Shown: one piece after another, positions 44,391 to 52,998 of the stretch
How the letters are laid out: each line of letters starts with the position of its first letter
Position numbering within the stretch: position 1 is the first letter of the stretch
Assembly (NCBI GenBank): GCA_902626575.1
Contig: CACOFY010000003.1
Coordinates: 1-64,000 of the forward strand
DNA length: 64,000 nucleotides
Direction: 5' to 3'
Source of the DNA: an uncultured Pelagibacteraceae bacterium
GTDB lineage: Bacteria; Pseudomonadota; Alphaproteobacteria; Pelagibacterales; Pelagibacteraceae
Program-made: the position numbers and the translations under genes
The notes under the pieces: model-generated
Database searches by the model: none
What the model was told of the DNA's origin: nothing
The model's input: the letters and a program-made list of their open reading frames with translations, nothing else

Positions 44391-45490
44391 AGTACATAAG
44401 GCTCGGGCCTTGCATTCTTATCTAAAACTCTCTCGACTGCAAATTCACTTATATCAATAGTTTGATATGAGCCTGTTGTAATAAGTTCAGTCAATGCTCT
44501 ACCAATTCCAGGTGCTTGCATTAATCCTCTACCGGTAAAACCTGAGGCCAAATATACATTCTCGTATTTAGGATGTTTTCCTACTACGGCGTTATTATCT
44601 AATTTATTGCAATCATAATAACCTGCCCAGCCTCCTGTAAGCTTCAATTCCTCAAATGCAGGTATTCTTTTTGCTAAAGCAGGCCAAACCAATTCTTCAA
44701 AATCATTCCAAGCTGGCTCAAGATCGTCAGCATCAAAAACAGATATTGGGGAGCCTGCTAAATATTCTTTTCCTTCTGGTCTCCAATAAACTCCTGTAGT
44801 TAAATCACCAGTTAGAGGCATATCAGCGTAATGTTTTGGGCACTTAACCCTAAACACAGTATGTTTTTGTGGAACAACAGGAATATCATCCAAAAGTTTT
44901 TTTGTCCAACACCCAGCGGCAGATACAATTGTATGAGCCTTAACTTCAGAAATCTTATTTATCTCACCTTTAATGAACTCAGCGCCAAGTTCTAAAGCTT
45001 TACTTTTTAATGCTCCATGAAACATAAAAGGATCAATCCATCCCTCAGTTTTATTATCTGTATATGTTGCAGTTTCGATACCCTCATTGTTAATATAAGG
45101 AAAAACCTTTGACAATTCTGAGCCTTTAATATTTTTAGTACCAGCATCACAAGCTTTATGATTTTCAAGCGCTCTATACTGTTCCTCTGCATGCTCAGGT
45201 CCAAACATCAATAGATATCCGTTGGCTACCATACTAGCAGTTGGATTGGGATTTTTTTCTGTTTTTAAAACATTAGGTAAATCAAAAATAAATTCTTTTG
45301 CAAATTTTCCAAGAAGTATATTTTCTTTTTGAAAAAATTGTCTTCTAAATCCTCCAAGCGATAGTGGGAAAGATGCTTGTTTATAAGTTGGGTCTCTCTC
45401 AATTACTTTAACTTTTCTTCCTTCTTTTGATAAAAAATAAGCAGTAGCAGTTCCAATGATACCCCCACCAATAATTACTACATCATCCAT
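44387..45490 (-). CDS. FAD-dependent amino-acid-type oxidoreductase (DadA/sarcosine oxidase family)
   Basis: 367 residues of the DAO superfamily: the dinucleotide-binding motif VIIGGGIIGTATAYFL at 5-20, GGFRRQFF after the FAD loop, VSAAGCWTKKLL in the middle, and the C-terminal YLASGFTGRGLMQAPGIGRALTELI that closes the FAD site. Likely oxidises an N-methylated or small amine/amino acid such as sarcosine or glycine; the substrate is not set by the sequence. No glycine-cleavage or sarcosine oxidase subunits are adjacent. TspO begins one base upstream. Confidence 0.85.
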   Translation of the reverse strand: MDDVVIIGGGIIGTATAYFLSKEGRKVKVIERDPTYKQASFPLSLGGFRRQFFQKENILLGKFAKEFIFDLPNVLKTEKNPNPTASMVANGYLLMFGPEHAEEQYRALENHKACDAGTKNIKGSELSKVFPYINNEGIETATYTDNKTEGWIDPFMFHGALKSKALELGAEFIKGEINKISEVKAHTIVSAAGCWTKKLLDDIPVVPQKHTVFRVKCPKHYADMPLTGDLTTGVYWRPEGKEYLAGSPISVFDADDLEPAWNDFEELVWPALAKRIPAFEELKLTGGWAGYYDCNKLDNNAVVGKHPKYENVYLASGFTGRGLMQAPGIGRALTELITTGSYQTIDISEFAVERVLDKNARPEPYVL

Positions 45491-45491
45491 A

Positions 45492-45974
45492 TTAATTTAA
45501 ATATAATAAAGTTGCATTTAGTATTAACGCATAAGAACTCCATAACAAATATGGAATCATTAAATAATAACTCATAATACTTATTTGTTTAAATTTTACA
45601 GTAAGAATTACAATTAATAAAATCAGCACAATTAAATTTACTAATGCTAAAGAAATATTATGGAAAACAAAAAAAACTATACTCCAAGTTGTATTAAATA
45701 ATAAGTGAATAAAGTAAATTAAAACGATATTTAAATTTTTATAATTTTTGTGCCATGCTAACCATATAGCAATAGTCATAAACAAATAAAGTGTTGTCCA
45801 AACAGGTGCAAAAATCCAGTCAGGTGGGGTTAAAAACGATTTATTCAAGCTTGAATACCAGGGCTCTTTTGAATTGATAGTTGAAATACCCCCAATAAAT
45901 GACGCGGAATAAGTCGCAATTGCGAAAAGCATAAACGATATAAATTTATTTTTTAACATATAAGTATTATACAT
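45492..45974 (-). CDS. tspO: TspO/MBR family tryptophan-rich sensory protein
   Basis: Five-helix outer/inner membrane protein that binds porphyrins and, in Rhodobacter, modulates photosynthesis gene expression with oxygen. 160 residues with PEPWYSSL-type motif (KEPWYSSLNKSFLTPPDWIFAPVWTTLY) and the Trp-rich helices. A second ATG five codons in (MLKNKF) is equally possible. Its start faces the SDR gene start across 9 (or 24) bases. Confidence 0.92.
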   Translation of the reverse strand: MYNTYMLKNKFISFMLFAIATYSASFIGGISTINSKEPWYSSLNKSFLTPPDWIFAPVWTTLYLFMTIAIWLAWHKNYKNLNIVLIYFIHLLFNTTWSIVFFVFHNISLALVNLIVLILLIVILTVKFKQISIMSYYLMIPYLLWSSYALILNATLLYLN

Positions 45975-45983
45975 CAGTATAGG

Positions 45984-46745
45984 ATGAATAAAAAAACTAT
46001 TTGGATAACGGGTGGCAGTACGGGAATTGGAAAAGCTCTAGCTATTAAATTTGCAAACATGGGATGGAATGTTGCTATTTCTGCTAGAAGAGAGGGTCTT
46101 CTTAAAGAAATATCAGAAAATAATAAAAATATTTTTTCTTACCCTCTAGATGTAACAGACAAGTCGAAATGTTTGGAAGTTTTCAACGAAATTCAAAAAA
46201 AATTTGAAAATGTAGAAATATGTTTTTTTTCAACAGGGACATGGAATCCTAAAAAAGAAAAGGATATTGATGTGGAGCAAATTGAAGAGGTATTTAAAGT
46301 AAATTTTTTTGGAACATTAAACTGTATCAAAGCTGTTGAAAAATATTTTAAAGAGAAAAAAGGTGGTATAATAACAATTGTATCCTCTATCGCAGGATAC
46401 AGAGGATTACCAAACTCAACTGGTTATGGTCCATCTAAATCAGCTTTAAATAACCTTGCAGAAAGTTTATTTTTTGATTTTAAAAGATCTAATGTTCGTG
46501 TCAGTTTAGTATCACCAGGTTTTATAAAAACGCCAATGACAGATAAAAATGATTTTAAAATGCCTTTTTTAAAAACTACCGATTATGCTGCTGAGAAAAT
46601 ATATGATGGGCTTGTAAATAAAAATAATTTTGAGATTCATTTTCCAAAATCCCTCACAATAATTCTGAAAATACTAAGTTTTTTACCTAGTAAAATTTAT
46701 TTTAGTCTTGTAGGAAAAATGACAAAGCATCAAAAAAAAAATTAA
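45984..46745 (+). CDS. Short-chain dehydrogenase/reductase
   Basis: 253 residues of the classical SDR fold: TGGSTGIGKALA cofactor loop, catalytic Ser in SSIAGYRG and the Y-x-x-x-K pair in GYGPSKSALNNLAES. A hydrophobic C-terminal segment (ILKILSFLPSKIYFSLVGKM) suggests membrane association. In other Proteobacteria an SDR of this type lies with DUF3833, Cfa-like, DUF1365 and flavin amine oxidase genes, as here, though in this window it is on the opposite strand. Ends overlapping DUF3833 by 4 bases. Confidence 0.85.
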   Translation: MNKKTIWITGGSTGIGKALAIKFANMGWNVAISARREGLLKEISENNKNIFSYPLDVTDKSKCLEVFNEIQKKFENVEICFFSTGTWNPKKEKDIDVEQIEEVFKVNFFGTLNCIKAVEKYFKEKKGGIITIVSSIAGYRGLPNSTGYGPSKSALNNLAESLFFDFKRSNVRVSLVSPGFIKTPMTDKNDFKMPFLKTTDYAAEKIYDGLVNKNNFEIHFPKSLTIILKILSFLPSKIYFSLVGKMTKHQKKN

Positions 46746-47290
46746 TCTTTTACAAAAACAACTGTCAGCTCTGCAACTTTAAATCCAAATTTTGTCATTG
46801 TTGCTCTATTAATAGCTACACGTTCATCTTGTTTAAATATCCAGTCGTCAAAAGTAATTTTCATTTCTTTTCCTTTAACAGGGACTAAAAGAACATATTC
46901 AAATTTAAAAGCTGGCCCATATGAATAACCTTTGGCCTTTCCCACCACATCTCCTGCTGTTCCCTCATAATTATTTTCATCAATTTTTGTAATTTGCCAT
47001 TGTCTTTTTTGAACCTCTCCATCATCCCAATTAAATAGCTCATCAAGGATAAGTTGCTTACCGTCCCATTTACCATTTAAATCTGCAGAAAATTGTCTTG
47101 TGACTTTTCCAGATCTGTTTTGCAGAACTCCCCAAGCCTTGATATTCCCAGACAAATAATTCTCAATAACAAGTCTAGGTTCTTTATTTTTAAAATCTTC
47201 AGGTTTCATATTGTTAGTACTGCAGCTTGTATTAAATGAAAATATAATAATCAACAAAAAAGGAAGTATTATTTGTTTTATATTTTTCAT
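46742..47290 (-). CDS. DUF3833 lipoprotein
   Basis: 182 residues with a signal peptide ending in a lipobox-like NTSC (C23), so it is probably a lipoprotein. The DUF3833 core is visible as FKNKEPRLVIENYLSGNIKAWGV, LDELFNWDDGEVQKRQW and FDDWIFKQDERVAINRATMTKFG. Function of the family is unknown; a lipocalin-like fold has been suggested by its beta-rich pattern, which is inference. It is the 3'-most gene of the Cfa-like cluster on the minus strand. Confidence 0.88.
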   Translation of the reverse strand: MKNIKQIILPFLLIIIFSFNTSCSTNNMKPEDFKNKEPRLVIENYLSGNIKAWGVLQNRSGKVTRQFSADLNGKWDGKQLILDELFNWDDGEVQKRQWQITKIDENNYEGTAGDVVGKAKGYSYGPAFKFEYVLLVPVKGKEMKITFDDWIFKQDERVAINRATMTKFGFKVAELTVVFVKD

Positions 47291-47294
47291 AATT

Positions 47295-48467
47295 TTATTT
47301 ATTTTGAAGTGAAAATTGTATTAGATCAATATTTTTAGATTTAAAACCGGCCTCACAATAAGACAAATAAAAATTCCACATTCTTTTAAATGTAACATCA
47401 AACCCTTGTTTTGAGATTTCATTCCATTTTTTTTGAAATTCATCCCTCCATACCATCAAAGTATCTGAATAATGTTTGCCGTATGAATAACACTGATTAA
47501 AATTTAAATTGTTTTCATTTGCGAGTTCAATGATATTTTTTTTACAAGGCAAAAAACCACCAGGAAAAATATACTTCTGAATAAAATCTTGCTTAGATTT
47601 GTACCTATTATATAAATTATCATCAATAGTGATTGCTTGTATTGCTGCTGTTCCCCCAGATTTTAGGTTTTCTTTTATTGTTTTAAAATAACCTTTTAAA
47701 TATTTTTGTCCAACTGCTTCTATCATTTCAATAGATGCAATTGAATTATACTTTGATTTTACATCTCTATAATCCATCATTTTAATATTTACTTTTTCAC
47801 TAAGACCTTTTTTAAAAATTCTTTCTTTTGCATAATCAAATTGTTTTTTTGATATAGTTATACAATCGATTTTAACGTCATAATTTTTTCCTACATACTC
47901 TGCATATCCACCCCATCCACATCCGATTTCAAGCATTTTATCTCCAACATTTGGTTTAATTAAATTAGAAAGTTTTTTATATTTATTTATCTGTGCATCT
48001 TCTAAATTATTCTTTCCATTTTCAAAAATAGCACTTGAGTATGTTAAGGTTTTGTCAAGCCATGTAGAAAAAAATTCATTTCCTAAATCATAGTGTTTTG
48101 CAATATTTTCCTTGCTTCTTTCCTTGGTATTTTTTATAAAAAAATTTTTAACATAGTTCAATATTGGTAAGTCAAATGCACCTGAGAATTTATGTACAGT
48201 TTTAATATTTATAGCTAAGATTTCTATTAAATTTGTTAAATTGTTTGTTTCAATTTCATCTCTCATATAGGACTCGGCAAGTCCAATACTTCCTTTATTT
48301 ATAATTTCTAAAAAAAAACCTGGCTTTTTAATTATTAGGTCAGCTTCCAAGTCGGAGCTCTTATCACCAATGATAAACTGTTTTCCATCAAAGTTTTTAA
48401 GATTTATTTTTCCATGCTTAATTTTGGATAAGAGACTAAGTGCAATTTTATCTGCTATTTTGTTCAT
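47295..48467 (-). CDS. cfa: Cyclopropane-fatty-acid-synthase-like SAM methyltransferase
   Basis: 390 residues. The SAM motif LEIGCGWGG (179-187), KHYDLGNEFFSTWLD and QKYIFPGGFLPC are diagnostic for the Cfa family, acting on unsaturated acyl chains of membrane lipids. Compared with E. coli Cfa, bicarbonate-site residues change: Cys139 corresponds to S145, His266 to Q277, while Glu239 (E250) and Tyr317 (Y333) remain. The product may therefore be a methylated rather than cyclopropane chain. It lies between DUF3833 and DUF1365 in a likely four-gene operon. Confidence 0.88.
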   Translation of the reverse strand: MNKIADKIALSLLSKIKHGKINLKNFDGKQFIIGDKSSDLEADLIIKKPGFFLEIINKGSIGLAESYMRDEIETNNLTNLIEILAINIKTVHKFSGAFDLPILNYVKNFFIKNTKERSKENIAKHYDLGNEFFSTWLDKTLTYSSAIFENGKNNLEDAQINKYKKLSNLIKPNVGDKMLEIGCGWGGYAEYVGKNYDVKIDCITISKKQFDYAKERIFKKGLSEKVNIKMMDYRDVKSKYNSIASIEMIEAVGQKYLKGYFKTIKENLKSGGTAAIQAITIDDNLYNRYKSKQDFIQKYIFPGGFLPCKKNIIELANENNLNFNQCYSYGKHYSDTLMVWRDEFQKKWNEISKQGFDVTFKRMWNFYLSYCEAGFKSKNIDLIQFSLQNK

Positions 48468-48469
48468 AA

Positions 48470-49237
48470 TTACTTTTCAAAAGATATATTATTTTTAATA
48501 TTAACTTTTTTTTTAACTAATTTAATTCCTTTAAGCCATAATCTTAATGCCTCAAAATGTATCGCTGATATTATTTTAAAGGTCATTAGTGGGTGTTTAA
48601 GATAAGAAAATATAAGGTTTTTAGAGTTTAAATTTGATCTTACACCATCTTGAGATGCAAATAACAATTTCCCATGTTTATCCCTTTGATCAATTATTAT
48701 TGATAGATTTTTATCTGGATTTAGGACTTTAAAATAATACACAGATTCTAAATCCATAAAAGGTGAAACAAAAAATTTTTTTTCACAATTGTTTTTAAGT
48801 AATTCTGATTTTTCATCTACTTTAAATACATATGTATGTTGTTCCCCAAATGTATTTTTTACCTCATACAAAATAGATATTAATTTTGATTCAGAATTAT
48901 AAACAAAAAAAATACTTAAAGGATTAAATACATATCCTAGTATTCTTGGATAACACAATATTTTAATTTTAATCTCATTACTGTTTATGCCAGCTGATTT
49001 TAAATTTGATTTTACCCAGTCAGTAAGGGAGGATCCATCTCTTGGGCCATGATCTTTATCATAAAAACTCATAAGATTAAATTTATTATGAGAGAAAAAA
49101 TTTATATTTTTATTAATAAATTTAATTTCATTTAAATCTAATAAAATTGAAAAAACTTTATACTTAAAAAAATGTTCTTTTGGTTTAAATCTTTTGTGAA
49201 CTACTTTTCCAGTATAAATACAAGACTCTTTAATCAT
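48470..49237 (-). CDS. DUF1365 domain protein
   Basis: 255 residues. Family hallmarks: an N-terminal IYTGKVVHKRFKPKEHFFKYKVF, then NPLSIFFVYN and FYDKDHGPRDG, and PFMDLESVYYFKV in the middle. DUF1365 proteins nearly always sit beside Cfa-like and flavin amine oxidase genes and are thought to act in lipid modification; no biochemical role is known to me with certainty. It overlaps the upstream flavoprotein gene by 8 bases. Confidence 0.9.
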   Translation of the reverse strand: MIKESCIYTGKVVHKRFKPKEHFFKYKVFSILLDLNEIKFINKNINFFSHNKFNLMSFYDKDHGPRDGSSLTDWVKSNLKSAGINSNEIKIKILCYPRILGYVFNPLSIFFVYNSESKLISILYEVKNTFGEQHTYVFKVDEKSELLKNNCEKKFFVSPFMDLESVYYFKVLNPDKNLSIIIDQRDKHGKLLFASQDGVRSNLNSKNLIFSYLKHPLMTFKIISAIHFEALRLWLKGIKLVKKKVNIKNNISFEK

Positions 49238-50477
49238 CTAAAAATTTTATCATTTCTAAAGATGATTTTATCCCATCTTCATGAAAACCATATCCAAAAT
49301 AACTACCAGAAAACAAGAGATTATTCTTATTTTGTATTTCTTTTAAATTTATTTGGTTCTCAAGAGCATCCATATCATAGTAAGGATGCGTAAAATCTAC
49401 TTTTTTCAAAATTTTTTCATCATCTAATTTCATAATTGGATTAAGTGTTAAAAAAATATTTTTTTTTATTTTTAAATTTTGAAGTTGATTTAACCAATAT
49501 GTTATACAAGTATTATTTAAGTTTTTACTGTCAATGCAAGAGTTCCAGGCGGACCATGCTTTAAAGTTTTTTGGCATAAATTTACTATCTGTATGAATAT
49601 ATGCTGTATTTTTTTTATATTTGAATTTTGAAAGTATTTGTTTTTCTTTATCAGTAGGATTATCTATTAATTTTATTGTATCATTTGCATGTGTTGCCAA
49701 GACCACTTTGTCATAATCAAAAAACTCGTTATCTTCGCCATAAAAAACTCTTACTCCATAACTATTTCTTTTAACTTTTTTAATTTCATAGTTTTTATAA
49801 TGTTCACCACTAATATTTTTTAAAACTTCATCAACATATGATTTACTTCTATTTTTTACTGTATACCATTGTGGTCTATTTCTAATTTTAAATAATCCAT
49901 GATTTTGAAAAAATTTTAAAAAAAAAGTAAATGGCATTTGCCTTGCTTCATACGGAGGCATTGACCATATAGCTGATACCATTGGAATTATATGATAGTT
50001 GATAAAATAATTTGAAAGTTTCTCTTTTTCTAAATATTGCCCCAATGTTAGTTTATTATCTTTTAAATTTAAATTTGAGCTTCTCTTATAAAATTTAATT
50101 ATTTCTAAAAACATCTTCAAAAACTTTAAATTAAATAAATTTTTTCTACTTGAAAACATTCCGTTAAGACCTTTTCCACAATACTCAACTTCATTTGAAT
50201 GTGTTGTTACGGAAAAACTCATGTCACTTTTTTCTATTTCAACCTTATTTTGTTTAAAAAATTCTATTAAATTTGGATAAGTGTAATGATTAAAAACAAT
50301 AAAACCGATATCAACTGGTATAAACTGTTTATCATTATTATCTATACTTAGATCAATAGTGTATGCATGACCTCCAAAATGATCTCCTTTTTCAAAAAGA
50401 TCTACCTTGTGTTTTTTTGATAAATAATATGCAGCACTTAACCCAGAGATTCCTGATCCAACTATAGCAATTTTCAT
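49230..50477 (-). CDS. Flavin-containing amine-oxidase-type protein of the Cfa cluster
   Basis: 415 residues with the N-terminal FAD motif IAIVGSGISGLSAAYYLS and the following DLFEKGDHFGGHAYTI typical of amine-oxidase/desaturase-like flavoproteins. It also has VVLATHANDTIKLI and the C-terminal FSGSYFGYGFHEDGIKSSLEM. Homologues precede DUF1365 and Cfa genes in many Proteobacteria; in Rhodobacter sphaeroides similar genes are linked to singlet-oxygen response and unusual fatty acids (recalled, not verified here). First gene of the operon, separated by 9 bases from the DMT gene. Confidence 0.87.
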   Translation of the reverse strand: MKIAIVGSGISGLSAAYYLSKKHKVDLFEKGDHFGGHAYTIDLSIDNNDKQFIPVDIGFIVFNHYTYPNLIEFFKQNKVEIEKSDMSFSVTTHSNEVEYCGKGLNGMFSSRKNLFNLKFLKMFLEIIKFYKRSSNLNLKDNKLTLGQYLEKEKLSNYFINYHIIPMVSAIWSMPPYEARQMPFTFFLKFFQNHGLFKIRNRPQWYTVKNRSKSYVDEVLKNISGEHYKNYEIKKVKRNSYGVRVFYGEDNEFFDYDKVVLATHANDTIKLIDNPTDKEKQILSKFKYKKNTAYIHTDSKFMPKNFKAWSAWNSCIDSKNLNNTCITYWLNQLQNLKIKKNIFLTLNPIMKLDDEKILKKVDFTHPYYDMDALENQINLKEIQNKNNLLFSGSYFGYGFHEDGIKSSLEMIKFLDD

Positions 50478-50486
50478 TTTAAATAA

Positions 50487-51368
50487 TTATTTGTTTAGAA
50501 TAGTTTGATTTTCATTCTTAATTGAAGTGTAAAATTGAAGCAAAACAGCAATTATAACAATTGTCCCTCCAATCAAAACCATAAAAGATGAATTTTCGTT
50601 GATAAATAGCCATGCCCAAAATGGTCCTAAAACTGCTTCAGTTAACATTATAATTCCAACCATCGCTGAAGGAGTTGATCTAGCACCAATGGTAATTAAA
50701 ATAAATCCAAAACCTAATTGAAAAAATCCTGCTAAAAATCCTAAAAAAATATCGTGAGCGGATATATTTATTTTTCCAGCTATAATATATCCTATTATCA
50801 TAGCAGTAATTCCAGCATAGAGCTGTAATGGAACCATATCTACATTTGGATACTTTCTAATTATTAAAATCAGAATTGCAAAAGATACGGGCATAATAAA
50901 TGCGGCTAGGTTTCCTGACATTTGCCCAGGCTCTAAATCAGATCCAACCATTAATATAATGCCAGAAATTGCCAGAAATATTGAGACAAGAGTTATTTTA
51001 GATATTTTTTCTTTTAAAAAAAAATATCCAAAGATTGCTAAAAAAATTGTTTGAGTTTGAATTATGAAATTAGTATTTGCAACTGTGGTGTTATACATCG
51101 CAAAAACATATCCACAAAAACCTGATGATAAAATTATACCTCCAAATATTCCGGGAATTCCAGAATTATAAAAAGCTTTAAAAATTTTCTTTTTATAAGA
51201 AATTAAAAGGAAAATAAGTACAACCATAATGAAAAATAAAGATCTCCAAAACAGTATTTGCCACAAGGTTGCTCCTTCAAAAGACTTAACAATTAAACCA
51301 CCAAAGCTCAAACTACATGCTCCAAAAAACACTAGTAATGGTCCAGGTATTTTAAATATTAAATTCAT
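50487..51368 (-). CDS. EamA/DMT family transporter
   Basis: 293 residues, about ten helices in two EamA repeats; opens LIFKIPGPLLVFFGACSLSFGG and has TEAVLGPFWAWLFINENSS in the second repeat. It overlaps the pxpC stop region by 4 bases and is co-directional with pxpC-pxpB, so it may import or export an oxoproline-related compound. That link is inference from context only. Confidence 0.85.
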   Translation of the reverse strand: MNLIFKIPGPLLVFFGACSLSFGGLIVKSFEGATLWQILFWRSLFFIMVVLIFLLISYKKKIFKAFYNSGIPGIFGGIILSSGFCGYVFAMYNTTVANTNFIIQTQTIFLAIFGYFFLKEKISKITLVSIFLAISGIILMVGSDLEPGQMSGNLAAFIMPVSFAILILIIRKYPNVDMVPLQLYAGITAMIIGYIIAGKINISAHDIFLGFLAGFFQLGFGFILITIGARSTPSAMVGIIMLTEAVLGPFWAWLFINENSSFMVLIGGTIVIIAVLLQFYTSIKNENQTILNK

Positions 51369-52312
51369 TTTATTTGGTTTATTAAATTATCAGTTTCTAA
51401 TCTATATATTTCATAAATTTTTTCTGCTTCTGGAAGATTGACTAACTTAAATTTTATTTTTGTATTTGGTACAAGTTGAACAAGTTTATCATAATCTGCG
51501 CTGATAACTACTCCAATTTTTGGGTATCCTCCTATTGTCCCGTGATCCGAAAGCATAATTATTGGGTCACCATCTGGAGGTATTTGTATCGTGCCTTTAA
51601 CTATACCTTCTGATCTAATATTTTTTTCCTTTATATTTTCAATAATTGGTCCTTTAATTCTCATTCCCATTCTATCTGTAAGTTTTGTGACAATGAATTC
51701 TTTATTTAAAAAATTTTCGACCGCTTTTTTTGAAAAAAAATCAAAATTTGTCGCTTTAATTATTCTAATATATTCTATTTTTGTATTAACATATTTAATT
51801 TTTTTTTGTGTTTTAAAATCAGATGTTTTATTAATCAATATTTTTTGATTTACAAATAATTTTTCTCCTTTGAATGGTCCAATTTTTGCTCTTGAAAATG
51901 TTGAATAACTGTTCAAAATTTTTTCTAATACAAAGCCACCTGATACTGATAAATAACCATATACAGATTTATTTGTTGAAATAATATCTAACTCATCTTC
52001 ATTTTCTAAAACGTAATTTTTGTAACATTCGCCATTAATTAATTTTTTATTTTTTTTTGTAATACTAAAATTAACATCTCCTGTAACAGCAATTACTGTT
52101 GATTTACCGTAATATTTTAATAGCGGTCCTTGATAAGCAAATTCAATTGCGGCCTCATATTTGTTATTTACTAAAGTATTGGATAGTAAATAATTTCTAT
52201 TATCCATTGCTCCACTAAACGGTAATCCAATGTGATAAAAATTTTCTCTTCCAAGGTCTTGGAAAGTTGAATTAATTCCTGGTCTTAAAACCTCAAAAAA
52301 ATTACTTTTCAT
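51365..52312 (-). CDS. pxpC: 5-oxoprolinase subunit C (biotin-dependent carboxyltransferase-like)
   Basis: 315 residues of the KipA/PxpC type: FFEVLRPGINSTFQDLGRENF start, GLPFSGAMDNRNYLLSNTLV, VTKLTDRMGMRIKGP and PDGDPIIMLSDHGTIGGYPKIGVV. With PxpA and PxpB it forms the ATP-dependent prokaryotic 5-oxoprolinase that converts pyroglutamate, a spontaneous damage product of glutamine, to glutamate. It overlaps pxpB by 11 bases. Confidence 0.93.
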   Translation of the reverse strand: MKSNFFEVLRPGINSTFQDLGRENFYHIGLPFSGAMDNRNYLLSNTLVNNKYEAAIEFAYQGPLLKYYGKSTVIAVTGDVNFSITKKNKKLINGECYKNYVLENEDELDIISTNKSVYGYLSVSGGFVLEKILNSYSTFSRAKIGPFKGEKLFVNQKILINKTSDFKTQKKIKYVNTKIEYIRIIKATNFDFFSKKAVENFLNKEFIVTKLTDRMGMRIKGPIIENIKEKNIRSEGIVKGTIQIPPDGDPIIMLSDHGTIGGYPKIGVVISADYDKLVQLVPNTKIKFKLVNLPEAEKIYEIYRLETDNLINQIK

Positions 52313-52979
52313 CTAATTTTAAAAATTCATTTTTTGATATTGGAAAAAAATGAACATTATCTCCTGGATTAATTAGAACTGGATTTGCTTTATTATTTGA
52401 ATTAAAAATTTTGTAGGGTGTTTTTCCGATAATATTCCACCCACCTGGACTTTCAAAAGTATATATATTTGAGAACTGTTCAGTTATTCCAACAGAGCCC
52501 TTTGGTACTTTTAACCTAGGTGTTTTTAATCTATCTGTTCTTAATTCTTTAGAAATATCACCCAAAAATGGCATACCAGCTACAAAACCTGTCATATAAC
52601 AAAAATAACTTTTATTAAGATATTTTTCTAATATTTCCTCAGCGCTTAATTTAAGTTTTTTAATTAATCTTTCTTTGTCAAGAAAAAATTCTTCATCAAA
52701 ACAAATTGGTATTTCAATTTTTTTATTTTTTTGCTCATCAATATTAGATGTTTTTATATCTTTAATTTTTTTTTTTAATTCAATAAAATTTGTTTTTTTT
52801 AAATCAAAAGAAACTATTAATTTGTTGTAAGAAGGAGTTAAATTTATAATTTCCTCTAAATTTGCTTTCTTTAGGCTGTTAAAGAAAGAAATTACTTTTT
52901 TGTTAGTTTCTTTATTTATTTGTTCGCCAAAATCATAATAAATTGATGAGTCGCCAAGATTTAATATATTTTTGATCAT
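52302..52979 (-). CDS. pxpB: 5-oxoprolinase subunit B
   Basis: 225 residues of the KipI/PxpB (carboxyltransferase-like) family: NLGDSSIYYDFGEQI near the start, FVAGMPFLGDISKEL, RLKTPRLKVPKGSVGI and ESPGGWNIIGKTP, all standard. Partner of PxpC. Its start lies 19 to 28 bases from the divergent pxpA start depending on which pxpA start is used. The N-terminal LGD motif argues that its own M1 is correct. Confidence 0.93.
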   Translation of the reverse strand: MIKNILNLGDSSIYYDFGEQINKETNKKVISFFNSLKKANLEEIINLTPSYNKLIVSFDLKKTNFIELKKKIKDIKTSNIDEQKNKKIEIPICFDEEFFLDKERLIKKLKLSAEEILEKYLNKSYFCYMTGFVAGMPFLGDISKELRTDRLKTPRLKVPKGSVGITEQFSNIYTFESPGGWNIIGKTPYKIFNSNNKANPVLINPGDNVHFFPISKNEFLKLDEK

Positions 52980-52998
52980 CCCATGTTATACTTTATCA

